Shown here in pieces: positions 47,393-56,595 of a stretch of DNA of 64,000 nucleotides. The notes beneath the pieces are model-generated. The model saw nothing but the letters and a program-made list of their open reading frames with translations, made no database searches and was not told the origin of the DNA. The stretch is from Synergistaceae bacterium (GTDB lineage Bacteria; Synergistota; Synergistia; Synergistales; Aminobacteriaceae): assembly GCA_009783355.1 (NCBI GenBank), contig WRHH01000007.1, positions 1-64,000 of the forward strand, read 5' to 3'. The position numbers were made by a program, and so were the translations under genes. Positions within the stretch are counted from its first letter, which is position 1. Each line of letters starts with the position of its first letter.

Positions 47393-47917
47393 ATGATTAA
47401 AAAACGCGTTGATGCGAAAGGACTTGAGCTCACTGAACGAGTCGTTGCTATTAACCGTGTCAGTAAGGTTGTTAAGGGTGGTAAACGATTTAAGTTCAGC
47501 GTACTAGTAGTTGTTGGAGACGGCGAACAATATGTCGGGGTAGGGACAGGCAAAGCTAAGGAAATCTCGGAAGCCGTTCGCAAAGGGATTGACAAAGCAA
47601 GTAAGGACTTAGTGGAACTTAAGCGTGTTGGAAATACAATTCCTCATGAAATACTTGCATCGTTCGGGGCAGCGACAATACTTCTTAAACCTGCTCCTGC
47701 CGGTACCGGCGTTATAGCCGGCGCAGTTATTCGCGCAATTATGGAACTTGGAGGAATTAAGGATGTCGTTTCAAAAGTTGTCGGGAGAACATCAAATTCA
47801 ATAAATATTGCATGGGCAACTCTTGAAGCGCTTAAACAAAGCCGCACACCTGATGAAATATTAAAGCTTCGCGGAAGAAAAAGCGCGGAAACTGAAGCAG
47901 CGGTTGTGCCCGCATAA
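47393..47917 (+). CDS. rpsE: Ribosomal protein uS5
   Basis: 30S fidelity protein. LTERVVAINRVSKVVKGGKR (residues 13-32), GVGTGKAKEISEAVRKGIDK and TIPHEILASFGAATILLKPA are conserved. 174 aa. Precedes rpmD by 14 bp. Confidence 0.98.
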   Translation: MIKKRVDAKGLELTERVVAINRVSKVVKGGKRFKFSVLVVVGDGEQYVGVGTGKAKEISEAVRKGIDKASKDLVELKRVGNTIPHEILASFGAATILLKPAPAGTGVIAGAVIRAIMELGGIKDVVSKVVGRTSNSINIAWATLEALKQSRTPDEILKLRGRKSAETEAAVVPA

Positions 47918-47931
47918 GGATGGTAGATACT

Positions 47932-48117
47932 ATGGCAAGAATCAGAATTAAATGGGTTAAAAGCACCATAGGATATGCTAAGAACCAGCATAAAACTATA
48001 GAAGCGCTTGGATTTCATAAACTGAATAATGTGGTGGAACATGAAGCTACTCCCGGAATAATGGGAATGATTAACAAAGTAAGCCATTTGGTTGAGTGCT
48101 CGGAGGTGGAGTCATGA
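47932..48117 (+). CDS. rpmD: Ribosomal protein uL30
   Basis: Small 50S protein. RIRIKWVKSTIGYAKNQHKT and EALGFHKLNNVVEHEATPGI are conserved. ATG 47932 is chosen over the in-frame ATG at 47920 because AAGGATGG ends 8 bp upstream of it, and it gives the usual 61 aa. Its stop overlaps the rplO start. Confidence 0.95.
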   Translation: MARIRIKWVKSTIGYAKNQHKTIEALGFHKLNNVVEHEATPGIMGMINKVSHLVECSEVES

Positions 48118-48578
48118 ACTTACATGATCTTTATCCCGTCCCCGGGTCAAAGAGAAAACCAAAACGTTTGGGGCAGGGAATTGGAAGCGGAACCGGCAAA
48201 ACGGCAGGAAAGGGTCATAAAGGGCAGAAGTCACGAAGCGGAGGCGGCGTAAGACCCGGCTTTGAAGGCGGACAAATGCCTCTTGTACGTAGAATTCCAA
48301 AAAGAGGATTCAATAATGCGCGCTTTGCCGTCAACTACCAGATTGTAAACGTCGAGTCGCTGTGTGAAAAATTCGAATCTAATCAGGAAGTTACGATAAA
48401 AGAGCTTTTATCTTCAAGGCTTATTAGAAATACAAATTTACCAGTAAAGATACTGGCTCGCGGAGAGGTAGATAAACCTCTTATTATTAAAGCAAATGCT
48501 TTCAGTGAAAGCGCAAAAAATAAAATAGAATCCGCTGGCGGGAAGGCAGAGGTGGTCTCTTATGTTCAGCTCCCTTAG
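48114..48578 (+). CDS. rplO: Ribosomal protein uL15
   Basis: 50S late-assembly protein. LHDLYPVPGSKRKPKRLGQG and GKGHKGQKSRSGGGVRPGFE form the glycine/basic N-terminus. ATG 48114 overlaps rpmD by 4 bp with CGGAGG upstream; 154 aa. Overlaps secY by 17 bp. Confidence 0.97.
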   Translation: MNLHDLYPVPGSKRKPKRLGQGIGSGTGKTAGKGHKGQKSRSGGGVRPGFEGGQMPLVRRIPKRGFNNARFAVNYQIVNVESLCEKFESNQEVTIKELLSSRLIRNTNLPVKILARGEVDKPLIIKANAFSESAKNKIESAGGKAEVVSYVQLP

Positions 48579-49857
48579 GGACGCTTTCAAGCTGCCCGAT
48601 TTAAAAAGGCGTATTCTATTTACTTTGGGAGTGCTGTTCGTTTTCCGCCTTGGAGCTCATATTCCGACACCGGGAATTAACTCTGAAGCAATGGCTAACA
48701 TGTTTGATCAGGGAGCAGGCGGCCTGCTTGGATTCCTTGATATATTTGCAGGAGGAGCATTACGCAGGTTCAGTGTTTTTGCGCTTGGCGTGGCGCCATA
48801 TATAAATTCAAGCATCGTTATGCAGCTTCTAGTCGTTATTTTCCCGTTTTTGGAAAAGCTTCAGAAAGATGATGGAGGACGCAAGAAGATAATTCAGTGG
48901 ACTCGTTACGGAGCCGTCCTATTTGCTGTTATTCAGTCAATGGGAATGACGACATGGCTTCGTAGTTTGGGTATTTTCAGCGGGGGAGTTTTTGGAACGT
49001 TGCTTGTCGTTTCAACGATAACTGCGGGCTCAATAGCTGTAATGTGGCTTGGAGAAGAGCTTTCCGATCATGGCATAGGAAATGGTATTTCGCTTTTGAT
49101 TTTTGCCGGTATCGTAGCGAGGCTTCCTGAGGCAATTGTACAGAGCTGGAACATGTTAAGAATGGGCGCGATGAACTTTTTTGCACTTGCGCTCGCGCTT
49201 GTGTTAATTGTTATTGTAGTTGCAGGTTGCGTATTGTTGCAGGAAGGGCAGAGAAGATTGCCTGTGCAGTACGCTAAACGTGTCATAGGCAATAAAGTAT
49301 ATGGCGGTCAAAGCACTTTTATCCCTCTTAAAGTGAATCAGGCAGGTGTTATTCCTATTATATTCGCTTCTTCAGTGCTCATATTCCCATATGCAATAGC
49401 TAACTTCTTTCAAGGTTCGATAGCAGGTTTTTTTCAGGCGTTATTCGCCCCTGGAAGTATAGGGTATACATTTTTTGATGTGTGTTTAATAATTTTCTTC
49501 GCTTATTTTTATACTGCTGTTGTGTTTAACCCGGCTGATATTTCAAATAATATGAAGAAAAACGGCGGCTTTATTCTTGGAATTCGTCCAGGACAGCCGA
49601 CTGCTGATTATATTGAAAGAGTTATGGCTCGAATAACTCTTGGTGGAGCAATATTCCTTGCAATCATAGCGCTGATACCAAATTTCATGTCATCAGTTAT
49701 GGGGATAACCAATTTTTATTTTGGCGGGACAGCCGCTTTGATTGTAGTTGGAGTTGCTCTTGATACTGTGCATCAGATTGAAGCTCAGCTTCTTATGCGC
49801 CATTATGAAGGAATTCTTAAGCGCAGCGGAGGCAAGGGTTCAGGATTACTACGGTAG
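48562..49857 (+). CDS. secY: SecY, protein translocase channel
   Basis: Central channel of the Sec translocon with ten membrane helices. RILFTLGVLFVFRLGAHIPT marks helix 1, MQLLVVIFPFLEKLQKDDGG helix 2 and its loop, and cytoplasmic loops include the QRRLPVQYAKRV segment. 431 aa, full length. It overlaps rplO and is followed 11 bp later by adk. Confidence 0.97.
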   Translation: MFSSLRDAFKLPDLKRRILFTLGVLFVFRLGAHIPTPGINSEAMANMFDQGAGGLLGFLDIFAGGALRRFSVFALGVAPYINSSIVMQLLVVIFPFLEKLQKDDGGRKKIIQWTRYGAVLFAVIQSMGMTTWLRSLGIFSGGVFGTLLVVSTITAGSIAVMWLGEELSDHGIGNGISLLIFAGIVARLPEAIVQSWNMLRMGAMNFFALALALVLIVIVVAGCVLLQEGQRRLPVQYAKRVIGNKVYGGQSTFIPLKVNQAGVIPIIFASSVLIFPYAIANFFQGSIAGFFQALFAPGSIGYTFFDVCLIIFFAYFYTAVVFNPADISNNMKKNGGFILGIRPGQPTADYIERVMARITLGGAIFLAIIALIPNFMSSVMGITNFYFGGTAALIVVGVALDTVHQIEAQLLMRHYEGILKRSGGKGSGLLR

Positions 49858-49868
49858 AGAGCTTAATT

Positions 49869-50501
49869 ATGAGAACGGTATTATTAGGAGCTCCAGGAGC
49901 AGGAAAAGGAACTCAAGCTGAGGATATTAAGCAGCATTATGGCTGTGCTCATATTTCAACCGGTGATATGCTCAGGGAAAACCTCAAGGCCGGTACAGAA
50001 CTTGGCAATAAAGCTAAGAGTTACATGGATTCGGGCGCCCTTGTTCCTGATGATGTAATAATTGGAATGATAGAAGAGCGATTCGCTCTGCCAGATTGTG
50101 TTAATGGTTTTCTGCTTGATGGTTTTCCAAGAACTGTTCTTCAAGCAGATGCTCTTGATATGCTGCTTAATAAGATGAATTGCCCGCTTGACGTTGTTAT
50201 TCTATTTGATATTGATGATGAGGTGGTCGTCAGCCGCCTTACAAATCGCAGAACTTGCAGCAAGTGTGGCAAAATAACTAATCTGCTTTATTATCATGGA
50301 GAGAATTGCGCTGATTGCGGAGGAATATTACTGCAGCGGGATGATGATAGAGAACAGGTTATTCGCAACAGGTTGGCAGTTTATAATGAACAAACTGCAC
50401 CTTTGATCGAATGGTATGATAAAAAGGGCATTCTTCGCCGTTTAGATGGAACACGTGACAGAAAAGATATTTTCAATGATATTAAGGCCATGTTCACATA
50501 A
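49869..50501 (+). CDS. adk: Adenylate kinase, zinc-LID form
   Basis: Interconverts ATP+AMP and 2 ADP. P-loop LLGAPGAGKGTQAEDI (residues 5-20), ISTGDMLRENL, LDGFPRTVLQAD. The LID has four cysteines (CSKCG and CADCG) that bind zinc, as in many Gram-positives. 210 aa; overlaps map by one base. Confidence 0.97.
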   Translation: MRTVLLGAPGAGKGTQAEDIKQHYGCAHISTGDMLRENLKAGTELGNKAKSYMDSGALVPDDVIIGMIEERFALPDCVNGFLLDGFPRTVLQADALDMLLNKMNCPLDVVILFDIDDEVVVSRLTNRRTCSKCGKITNLLYYHGENCADCGGILLQRDDDREQVIRNRLAVYNEQTAPLIEWYDKKGILRRLDGTRDRKDIFNDIKAMFT

Positions 50502-51274
50502 TGATAAAGCTTAAAACTGAAGCGGAAATCAATATAATGCGCAGGGCAGGGGCTATAGTAGCAGATATTCTTAATATGCTTCGTGAAATTATTAAACCGG
50601 GTGTATCAACAGGGGAATTGGATGAGGCCGTAAGCGAGTATATAAAAAAGTCAGGGGCTATTCCAGCTTTTAAGGGATATAAACCAACCCATGCCGCGAG
50701 ACCGTTTCCTGGGGTTATTTGTACTTCCGTCAACAGCGAAATTGTTCATGGCATCCCTAGAAGAGAACGTATTCTCTTAGAAGGAGATATTTTAAGTGTT
50801 GATGTGGGAGTATGCTGGCATGGTTATTACGGCGACGCTGCTTGTACTTATCCGGTTGGTGAAATAAGCGAATCAAGGGCGCGGCTGCTCAAGGTAACAT
50901 TGGAATGCTTGAATCGCGCTATTGCATCAGCCAGAAAAGGTAATACCCTGGGCGATTTGGGGCACGCGGTGGAATCACTTGCTTTTGCAAATGGATATGG
51001 GATTGTAAGGGACTATACAGGCCACGGATTGGGCACAAAGCTTCATGAAGCTCCGCAGATCCCTAATTATGGGAAACCTGGCAGAGGGATTTCCCTTAAG
51101 AGCGGAATGACTCTTGCAATTGAGCCAATGATAATGGCTGGGAGAGAGGAAGTCATTACCGGGGTCGATGATTGGGTTGTACTGACTGCCGATGGTTCCG
51201 ATGCTGCGCATTTTGAAAAATCAGTTGTGATAACTGATAATGAAACCGAAATCCTGACTCCATGGCAGAATTAG
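50501..51274 (+). CDS. map: Methionine aminopeptidase, type I
   Basis: Removes initiator methionine. Metal ligands appear in LSVDVGVCWHGYYGDAACT (two Asp), DYTGHGLGTKLHEAPQIPN (His) and MTLAIEPMI (Glu), plus the late Glu in HFEKSVVIT. 257 aa. Works after def (29.1 kb). Overlaps the following KOW gene by 13 bp. Confidence 0.97.
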   Translation: MIKLKTEAEINIMRRAGAIVADILNMLREIIKPGVSTGELDEAVSEYIKKSGAIPAFKGYKPTHAARPFPGVICTSVNSEIVHGIPRRERILLEGDILSVDVGVCWHGYYGDAACTYPVGEISESRARLLKVTLECLNRAIASARKGNTLGDLGHAVESLAFANGYGIVRDYTGHGLGTKLHEAPQIPNYGKPGRGISLKSGMTLAIEPMIMAGREEVITGVDDWVVLTADGSDAAHFEKSVVITDNETEILTPWQN

Positions 51275-51561
51275 AATTGGGACAGGTGGTTATATCAAAG
51301 CAGGGCAAAGATGTTGGACAAACTTACGTTGTTGTGGGATTAACTGGAGGTAGGGTATTTTTGGCAGATACGTGCAAGTACAATGTGAATAGTCCAAAAC
51401 GAAAGAATCCGAAGCATCTTCAGCCAATGCGGTTAGTTATTGATGAAATACGTAAAAATATAGAAGAAGGTCGTAATATTGACCATGGAAGGTTTCATTA
51501 TCTTTTGTCTGTTATGAAAAATGGTGGCAAGGAAAATAATCGGAACGGGAAGGCAGGTTAG
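51262..51561 (+). CDS. KOW-domain RNA-binding protein (L14e-like)
   Basis: 99 aa. The N-terminal KOW-type segment LGQVVISKQGKDVGQTYVVV, then NSPKRKNPKHLQPMRLVID, matches the small L14e/L6e-like protein that sits between map and infA in Clostridia and relatives. Function is not established; ribosome- or RNA-binding is inferred. It overlaps map and precedes infA by 3 bp. Confidence 0.85.
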   Translation: MAELELGQVVISKQGKDVGQTYVVVGLTGGRVFLADTCKYNVNSPKRKNPKHLQPMRLVIDEIRKNIEEGRNIDHGRFHYLLSVMKNGGKENNRNGKAG

Positions 51562-51564
51562 TAT

Positions 51565-51786
51565 ATGTCAGGTAAAGAAGAAGTTATAGAAGCTAAGGGA
51601 GTTGTTTCAGAACCTCTGCCGAACGCGATGTTTAGAGTAGAGCTGGAAAATGGACATAAGCTCCTTGCTCATGTTGCCGGTAAAATGAGAATGCACTTTA
51701 TTCGCATATTGCCGGGGGACAGGGTTTTGGTCGAGATCTCTCCGTATGACCTAACGAGGGGTCGTATAACTTATAGGTATAAATAA
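51565..51786 (+). CDS. infA: Translation initiation factor IF-1
   Basis: OB-fold protein occupying the A site during initiation. [20 protein letters not shown] and [20 protein letters not shown] are conserved. 73 aa. Confidence 0.97.
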   Translation: MSGKEEVIEAKGVVSEPLPNAMFRVELENGHKLLAHVAGKMRMHFIRILPGDRVLVEISPYDLTRGRITYRYK

Positions 51787-51810
51787 AGCGTATTTAAGGA
51801 GTGGTTATAG

Positions 51811-51936
51811 ATGAAGGTAAAACCGTCGGTAAAACCGATGTGTGAATTCTGCCGCGTAATCCGTCGCGAAGGAGTAGTAAGAATTATTTGCAGCAGGGAT
51901 CCGCGTCATAAACAGAGACAGGGAGCGAGGAGGTAA
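51811..51936 (+). CDS. rpmJ: Ribosomal protein bL36, zinc-binding form
   Basis: 41 aa, [20 protein letters not shown] then an [13 protein letters not shown] tail. Cys11, Cys14, Cys27 and His33 form the zinc site of the C+ type. AAGGAG lies at 51796-51801. Too short for many ORF callers, but position between infA and rpsM and sequence are unambiguous. Confidence 0.96.
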   Translation: MKVKPSVKPMCEFCRVIRREGVVRIICSRDPRHKQRQGARR

Positions 51937-51940
51937 TAGG

Positions 51941-52318
51941 ATGGCTCGTATTGCAGGTGTCGATCTTCCGAAGGATAAACGTGTAGAAATAGGACTTACC
52001 TATATTTTTGGAATTGGGCTTCCGACAGCAAAGAAAATTCTTGAAAAAACAGGAGTGAACCCGGATATAAGGGTGAAAGCTTTATCTGAAGAAGATGCGC
52101 AAAAAATCCGCCGTGAAATAGAAGAGAGCATCAAAGTTGAAGGAGATTTACGCAGAGAAATTTCCATGAGTATTAAACGGCTTATTGACATAGGCTGCTA
52201 TCGTGGAATACGTCATAAGCTTGGGCTTCCTGTGCGTGGTCAGAGGACAAAGACAAACGCGAGAACCCGTAAAGGACCGCGTCGTACCGTTGCTAACAAG
52301 AAGCAGGCAGGAAAGTAA
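51941..52318 (+). CDS. rpsM: Ribosomal protein uS13
   Basis: 30S head protein bridging to the 50[38 protein letters not shown] and [20 protein letters not shown] are typical. 125 aa. First gene of the alpha operon. Confidence 0.98.
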   Translation: MARIAGVDLPKDKRVEIGLTYIFGIGLPTAKKILEKTGVNPDIRVKALSEEDAQKIRREIEESIKVEGDLRREISMSIKRLIDIGCYRGIRHKLGLPVRGQRTKTNARTRKGPRRTVANKKQAGK

Positions 52319-52333
52319 GGGGGGTAAAAAGGC

Positions 52334-52735
52334 GTGGCAAAACAGCGTACGAGTAGTCGCACAAGAGGCAAGAAGCGCGAGAAGAAGAACATAAGTTATG
52401 GAGTGGCACATATTTATTCCACTTTTAACAATACTATTGTTTGTATAAGCGATAAAGGCGGAAACATAATATCCTGGGCTTCAGGCGGGAATGTTGGTTT
52501 TAAGGGAACAAGAAAATCAACGCCGTTTGCAGCACAGATTGCTGCTCAGAATGTTGCAAAAGTAGCGCAAGATAATGGAATGCAAGAGCTTGACGTCATT
52601 GTCAAGGGGCCTGGTCCAGGGCGCGAGTCTGCAATTCGTTCTTTACAAACGGCAGGGCTTCAGGTTAATTTGATTCGGGATACTACTCCCGTGCCGCATA
52701 ATGGATGTCGTCCGCCAAAACGGCGCCGGGTGTAG
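52334..52735 (+). CDS. rpsK: Ribosomal protein uS11
   Basis: Platform protein of the 30[21 protein letters not shown] and [15 protein letters not shown], ending [15 protein letters not shown] start preceded by AAGGGGGG at 52317-52324. 133 aa. Confidence 0.98.
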   Translation: MAKQRTSSRTRGKKREKKNISYGVAHIYSTFNNTIVCISDKGGNIISWASGGNVGFKGTRKSTPFAAQIAAQNVAKVAQDNGMQELDVIVKGPGPGRESAIRSLQTAGLQVNLIRDTTPVPHNGCRPPKRRRV

Positions 52736-52753
52736 TTAAAGGAGAATGAGAAT

Positions 52754-53398
52754 ATGAGTAGATATACTGGTCCGGTCTGCCGATTTTGCAAGGCAGAGAG
52801 CGCCAAATTATTTTTGAAGGGTGATCGTTGCTACACTGAAAAGTGTGCATTAACGAGATCAGAAACCGGAGAAGGGAAAACAAAAAAGACTTCAAGACCG
52901 AAAGCAAAGGTAAGCGAATACGGAATTCGTCTCAGAGAAAAACAGAAACTGCGTCGCTTTTACGGTATTCAGGAATCACAATTCCGTCGTTTTTTCAGTA
53001 TCGCTGAAAAAATGCATGGACAGACCGGTCATAATTTCCTTCAGCTACTTGAGCGCCGTTTTGACAATGTAATCCTTCGCTTAGGATTGGGCGTCAGCCG
53101 CGCGCAAGCGCGCCAACTCGTCATGCATGGACATTTTCAGATAAACGGCAAGAAAGTCGATATTCCGAGCTATCTTGTTGATACTGGAGATATTATTACA
53201 GTAAAAGAAACGAGCAGAACTGTTCCTGTTATAAAGGAGAATGCGGAAGCCGCTGCTGCTAAAAAGGGCGGAGGGGCGCCTGATTGGCTTGAGTTTGACG
53301 CTACAAAATTTGAAGGAAAAGTTGTCTCTGTTCCAACACGCGAACAGGTTGATGCTCCAGTTACAGAGCAGCTTGTTGTTGAGTTTTACGCTCGATAA
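52754..53398 (+). CDS. rpsD: Ribosomal protein uS4, zinc-finger form
   Basis: Early 16S-binding protein and possible alpha-operon regulator. CRFCKAE and CYTEKC give the N-terminal four-Cys zinc site; KLRRFYGIQESQFRRFF, then the S4 domain LERRFDNVILRLGLGVSRAQ and ARQLVMHGHFQINGKKVDIP. 214 aa. Confidence 0.98.
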   Translation: MSRYTGPVCRFCKAESAKLFLKGDRCYTEKCALTRSETGEGKTKKTSRPKAKVSEYGIRLREKQKLRRFYGIQESQFRRFFSIAEKMHGQTGHNFLQLLERRFDNVILRLGLGVSRAQARQLVMHGHFQINGKKVDIPSYLVDTGDIITVKETSRTVPVIKENAEAAAAKKGGGAPDWLEFDATKFEGKVVSVPTREQVDAPVTEQLVVEFYAR

Positions 53399-53421
53399 AG
53401 AGCAGAAAGGTGTTGGTAGCA

Positions 53422-54402
53422 GTGGAATTGTTGCGCCCAGAAATTCGTGTAACAGAGAGCAGTTCCACATACGCTGTGCTCTCTTTGGAACCATTGGAAA
53501 GAGGATACGGAATGACCTTGGGAAATGCTCTGAGAAGAGTGTTGCTCTCGTCAATTCGTGGCGCGGCTATTACAGCGGTTCGAATAAGTGGAGTGTTGCA
53601 TGAATTCAGCACTGTTTCAGGAGTAAGAGAAGATGTGATTGAGATTCTCATGAATCTCAAGCATATTCCGGTATTCTCGCACAGTACGGACATGAAAACT
53701 CTCAGGATTGAAGTTGATGGGCCATGTGACGTCAGAGCGAAGCATATTCAACCGGATAGCGAGATTGAATTTGTAAACCCTGAAGCCAAAATTTGTTCGT
53801 TAGGTGAAGGCGGTCGTTTGGAAATGGATTTGTATATAGAGCATGGAGTTGGTTATGTGTCGAATGAGCGTCCGAAGCCGACTTGGCTTCCAATTGATGC
53901 TTTATTGGTTGATGCAATTTACTCTCCAGTTCTACGTGTAAATTATGAGATTGAAGCTGCTCGTGTTGGGCAGCGTACTGACTTTGAAAGATTATTGCTC
54001 TATATATGGACAAACGGGATAATTACGCCGGAAATGGCAACGCATGAGGCATCTAAGATTCTGGAGGGGTACTTTAGTTATCTTATATCAGATCTTGCTC
54101 AATTCTGTCATATCGTTGGCGAACCTGATTTAACAGGAGGCACAAATCGAGTGCTCACAGGAACTCATGAGCGTGATACACTTTTAAACCGTTCTGTTAA
54201 GGAACTTGAGTTGTCCATTCGCAGTGAAAATTGCCTGATGCGCGGAGGAATCCGCACTGTGGCAGATCTCGTACGTTGTTCACGTGAAGACCTCCTTAAG
54301 ATAAGAAATCTTGGCAAGGTATCGCTTGTTGAAATAGTGGAAAAACTTGAGTCTGCAGGATTGCACCTCAAAAGCAACAATAAGGAAAAGGAGGAATATT
54401 AG
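53422..54402 (+). CDS. rpoA: RNA polymerase alpha subunit
   Basis: Dimerises to nucleate RNA polymerase. The N-terminal domain shows LEPLERGYGMTLGNALRRVL and LSSIRGAAITAVRI; the C-terminal domain shows LELSIRSENCLMRGGIRTVA and KIRNLGKVSLVEIVEKLES, which binds UP elements and activators. GTG 53422 is chosen because AGAAAGG ends 11 bp upstream; GTG 53410 overlaps that site, and TTG 53413 is also possible. About 326 aa. Confidence 0.95.
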   Translation: MELLRPEIRVTESSSTYAVLSLEPLERGYGMTLGNALRRVLLSSIRGAAITAVRISGVLHEFSTVSGVREDVIEILMNLKHIPVFSHSTDMKTLRIEVDGPCDVRAKHIQPDSEIEFVNPEAKICSLGEGGRLEMDLYIEHGVGYVSNERPKPTWLPIDALLVDAIYSPVLRVNYEIEAARVGQRTDFERLLLYIWTNGIITPEMATHEASKILEGYFSYLISDLAQFCHIVGEPDLTGGTNRVLTGTHERDTLLNRSVKELELSIRSENCLMRGGIRTVADLVRCSREDLLKIRNLGKVSLVEIVEKLESAGLHLKSNNKEKEEY

Positions 54403-54404
54403 TA

Positions 54405-54767
54405 ATGAGACATCGTATGGATAAAAGAACGCTTGGCCGCTATGGAAGCCACAGAATGATTATGCTTGGAAACCTTGCAGCAAGCTTATTTATTAATGAC
54501 AGTATAACGACGACTGTTACCCGTGCAAAAGAGCTCCGTAGTTTTGCCGAAAAGCTTATTACACGCGCGCGCGGCGGTACAATAAATGATCGTCGCTTAG
54601 TACGTCAGAAAATGCCGCATAAAGCCGCCGCATTGAAGCTGTTTAACGAGTTGGCTCCAAAGTATTCATCTTTTGATAAAGGTGGATATACCCGAATAGT
54701 CAAACTTGCTCCCCGTATTGGAGATGGGGCGCAGATGGCAGTTATCCAGCTTGTTGAAGGAAAATAA
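54405..54767 (+). CDS. rplQ: Ribosomal protein bL17
   Basis: Last ribosomal gene of the cluster. MRHRMDKRTLGRYGSHRMIM opens it; SLFINDSITTTVTRAKELRS and GGYTRIVKLAPRIGDGAQMA follow. 120 aa. AAAGGAGG precedes it; its end overlaps the ecfA start. Confidence 0.97.
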   Translation: MRHRMDKRTLGRYGSHRMIMLGNLAASLFINDSITTTVTRAKELRSFAEKLITRARGGTINDRRLVRQKMPHKAAALKLFNELAPKYSSFDKGGYTRIVKLAPRIGDGAQMAVIQLVEGK

Positions 54768-56481
54768 GATATCGGCTTGTAAAGCATTCGTCCTTGACAA
54801 GATTTCATTTTCATACAGGGATTCTGATTCTCTTGTATTGGAAGATTTAACTCTGGAGTGTCAGGAAGGTGAATGGCTTGTTATTATTGGCCGAAATGGT
54901 TCAGGAAAATCAACTCTGCTAAAGATTTTAAACGCCCTGTTGGAGCCAAAACGGGGCGTTTATCATGTATGGGGGCTTGACGCTTCAGTTACTGAAAATA
55001 TAGCTAATGTTCGAAGGCAAGCGGCAATGGTTTTTCAAAACCCTGAAAGCCAGATAGTTGGAGTTACAGTTGAAGATGACGCGGCGTTTGCATTGGAAAA
55101 TCAATGTTTACCTCTTGACGATATGGAGCGCAGGGTTGCTTTTGGCCTTGAAAAAACCGGTTTACTGAGTAAAAGGAAGTGTTCGGTTAATAGCTTGTCA
55201 GGAGGAGAGAAGCAAAGGCTGACGCTTGCAGGAGCAATTGCTCAGGGAGCTAAAATGTTCTTATTGGATGAAGCTACTTCAATGCTTGACTCAAATGGCA
55301 GGGAAGAAATCTTGTCATTATTTAAGGAACTTCACTCTGAAGGCCATACTATTGTTCAAGTCACGCATAATATTGAGGAAGTGCGTTACGCCGACCGTAT
55401 CGTAATTATCGATAAAGGACGACTCGTCTGGTCCGGAGGGCGAAAAGAGTTCTTTAATAATGCGGAGGTTTTGGGGTTTGATTTGCCTATTTGCGCGCAA
55501 TTTGCGAGAGGGATTGGAGTCGACGACATCACTGACTTTGACATGATAAAGGCAAGACTTTTTGAGTTACCGCGCGACGATGAGAATGTGATGAGAATTA
55601 TGAGGTTGTTTGGTAAGAGAAAAGACAGTGGCGAGTGGCGAGTGACGAGTGGCGAGGAGAAGATAAAAGACAAAAGCGAAGACAAAAGCTTAGACATATG
55701 TTTTAAAACAGACAGTAGTATCGAAGTGCGTGAACTTTCGCATGTATACTCGGACGGCGCTTCTGAAAAGATTGCGCTGGACAATGTTTCACTTTGCATT
55801 AATAGAGGGCAAATAATATCTTTGACAGGTCATACGGGCAGCGGAAAATCAACTCTTATACAGTATCTCAATGCTCTTTACACTATAGGAGACTCACTAA
55901 AGGGAGAAGTTCTATTTAACGGGCATAACATTAACATTGCCCCAAGAGATGCAAGGCGTAAAATTGGTATGGTCTTCCAATTTCCGGAACATCAGCTTTT
56001 TGCTCAAACAGTACGCGAGGAGCTGACTTTCGCCCTCAAAAACTGGGAGATTCCGTTCAGTGATCACGCTGAACGTATTAATGAAGCAATTGAACGCGTT
56101 GGAATTCCGGCGTCGATGCTTGAGAGGAGCCCTTTCACCCTGTCCGGTGGGGAGATGAAAGCGGTTTGTATTGCGTCAGTTCTCGTGACGAAACCTCTTT
56201 GGCTTATTCTGGATGAGCCTGTAGCAGGGCTTGACTCAAAGGCAAAAAGAGAGCTTTTATCGCTGCTTATCAATCTCAAATCATCCGGCGCAGGGATACT
56301 GATAGTAACGCATGACTTGGAATTTGCGCTCTTAAACAGCGATCGTATAATTGTCCTAAATGAAGGGAAACTAGTGTGTGACGATGTCCCCGAAGCCGCT
56401 GCAAAATTTCTGCATCAATCTGGAGTGCTTAGGCTTCCGGATATTGTTGAGCTATGGGTAAAGACAGGGATTAGGGATTAG
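54751..56481 (+). CDS. ecfA: Fused energy-coupling-factor ATPase EcfA1-EcfA2
   Basis: Both ATPase halves of an ECF vitamin transporter in one chain. Half 1: Walker A GRNGSGKSTLL, signature LSGGEKQRLTLAGAIA, Walker B LLDEATSMLD. Half 2: GHTGSGKSTLI (near residue 360), LSGGEMKAVCIASVL, LILDEPVAGLD. They are usually two genes. The linker (about residues 292-315, SGEWRVTSGEEKIKDKSEDK) is encoded by heptanucleotide arrays found elsewhere between genes, and the C-terminus KTGIRD by a GGGATTA array. The start is uncertain: TTG 54751 overlaps rplQ by 17 bp without a clear ribosome site. EcfT, normally next, is absent. Confidence 0.9.
   Translation: MLKENKISACKAFVLDKISFSYRDSDSLVLEDLTLECQEGEWLVIIGRNGSGKSTLLKILNALLEPKRGVYHVWGLDASVTENIANVRRQAAMVFQNPESQIVGVTVEDDAAFALENQCLPLDDMERRVAFGLEKTGLLSKRKCSVNSLSGGEKQRLTLAGAIAQGAKMFLLDEATSMLDSNGREEILSLFKELHSEGHTIVQVTHNIEEVRYADRIVIIDKGRLVWSGGRKEFFNNAEVLGFDLPICAQFARGIGVDDITDFDMIKARLFELPRDDENVMRIMRLFGKRKDSGEWRVTSGEEKIKDKSEDKSLDICFKTDSSIEVRELSHVYSDGASEKIALDNVSLCINRGQIISLTGHTGSGKSTLIQYLNALYTIGDSLKGEVLFNGHNINIAPRDARRKIGMVFQFPEHQLFAQTVREELTFALKNWEIPFSDHAERINEAIERVGIPASMLERSPFTLSGGEMKAVCIASVLVTKPLWLILDEPVAGLDSKAKRELLSLLINLKSSGAGILIVTHDLEFALLNSDRIIVLNEGKLVCDDVPEAAAKFLHQSGVLRLPDIVELWVKTGIRD
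55628..55690 (+). repeat. In-frame GCGAGTG and GATAAAA/GACAAAA arrays inside ecfA
   Basis: GCGAGTG, GCGAGTG, ACGAGTG, GCGAG (55629-55656) are followed by GATAAAA, GACAAAA and related units (55662-55690). Together they are read in frame between two complete ATPase domains. Elsewhere the same unit types are intergenic. Confidence 0.92.
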
Positions 56482-56570
56482 GGAATAGGGATTAGGGAAA
56501 GACAAAGACAAAGACAAAGACAAAGACAAATATAATAAAGATAAAAGATAAAAGATAAAAGACAAAAGCT
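56467..56570 (+). repeat. GGGATTA, ACAAAG and GATAAAA arrays after ecfA
   Basis: GGGATTA-type heptads (56467-56497, third copy altered to GGGAATA) carry the ecfA stop. GACAAA hexamers follow (about 56500-56530), then GATAAAA heptads (about 56541-56570). The order matches the array after pseF at 5367. It lies between convergent ecfA and the DUF2442 gene. Confidence 0.92.
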
Positions 56571-56595
56571 TTATATCTTTCGCTTTATATAATAT

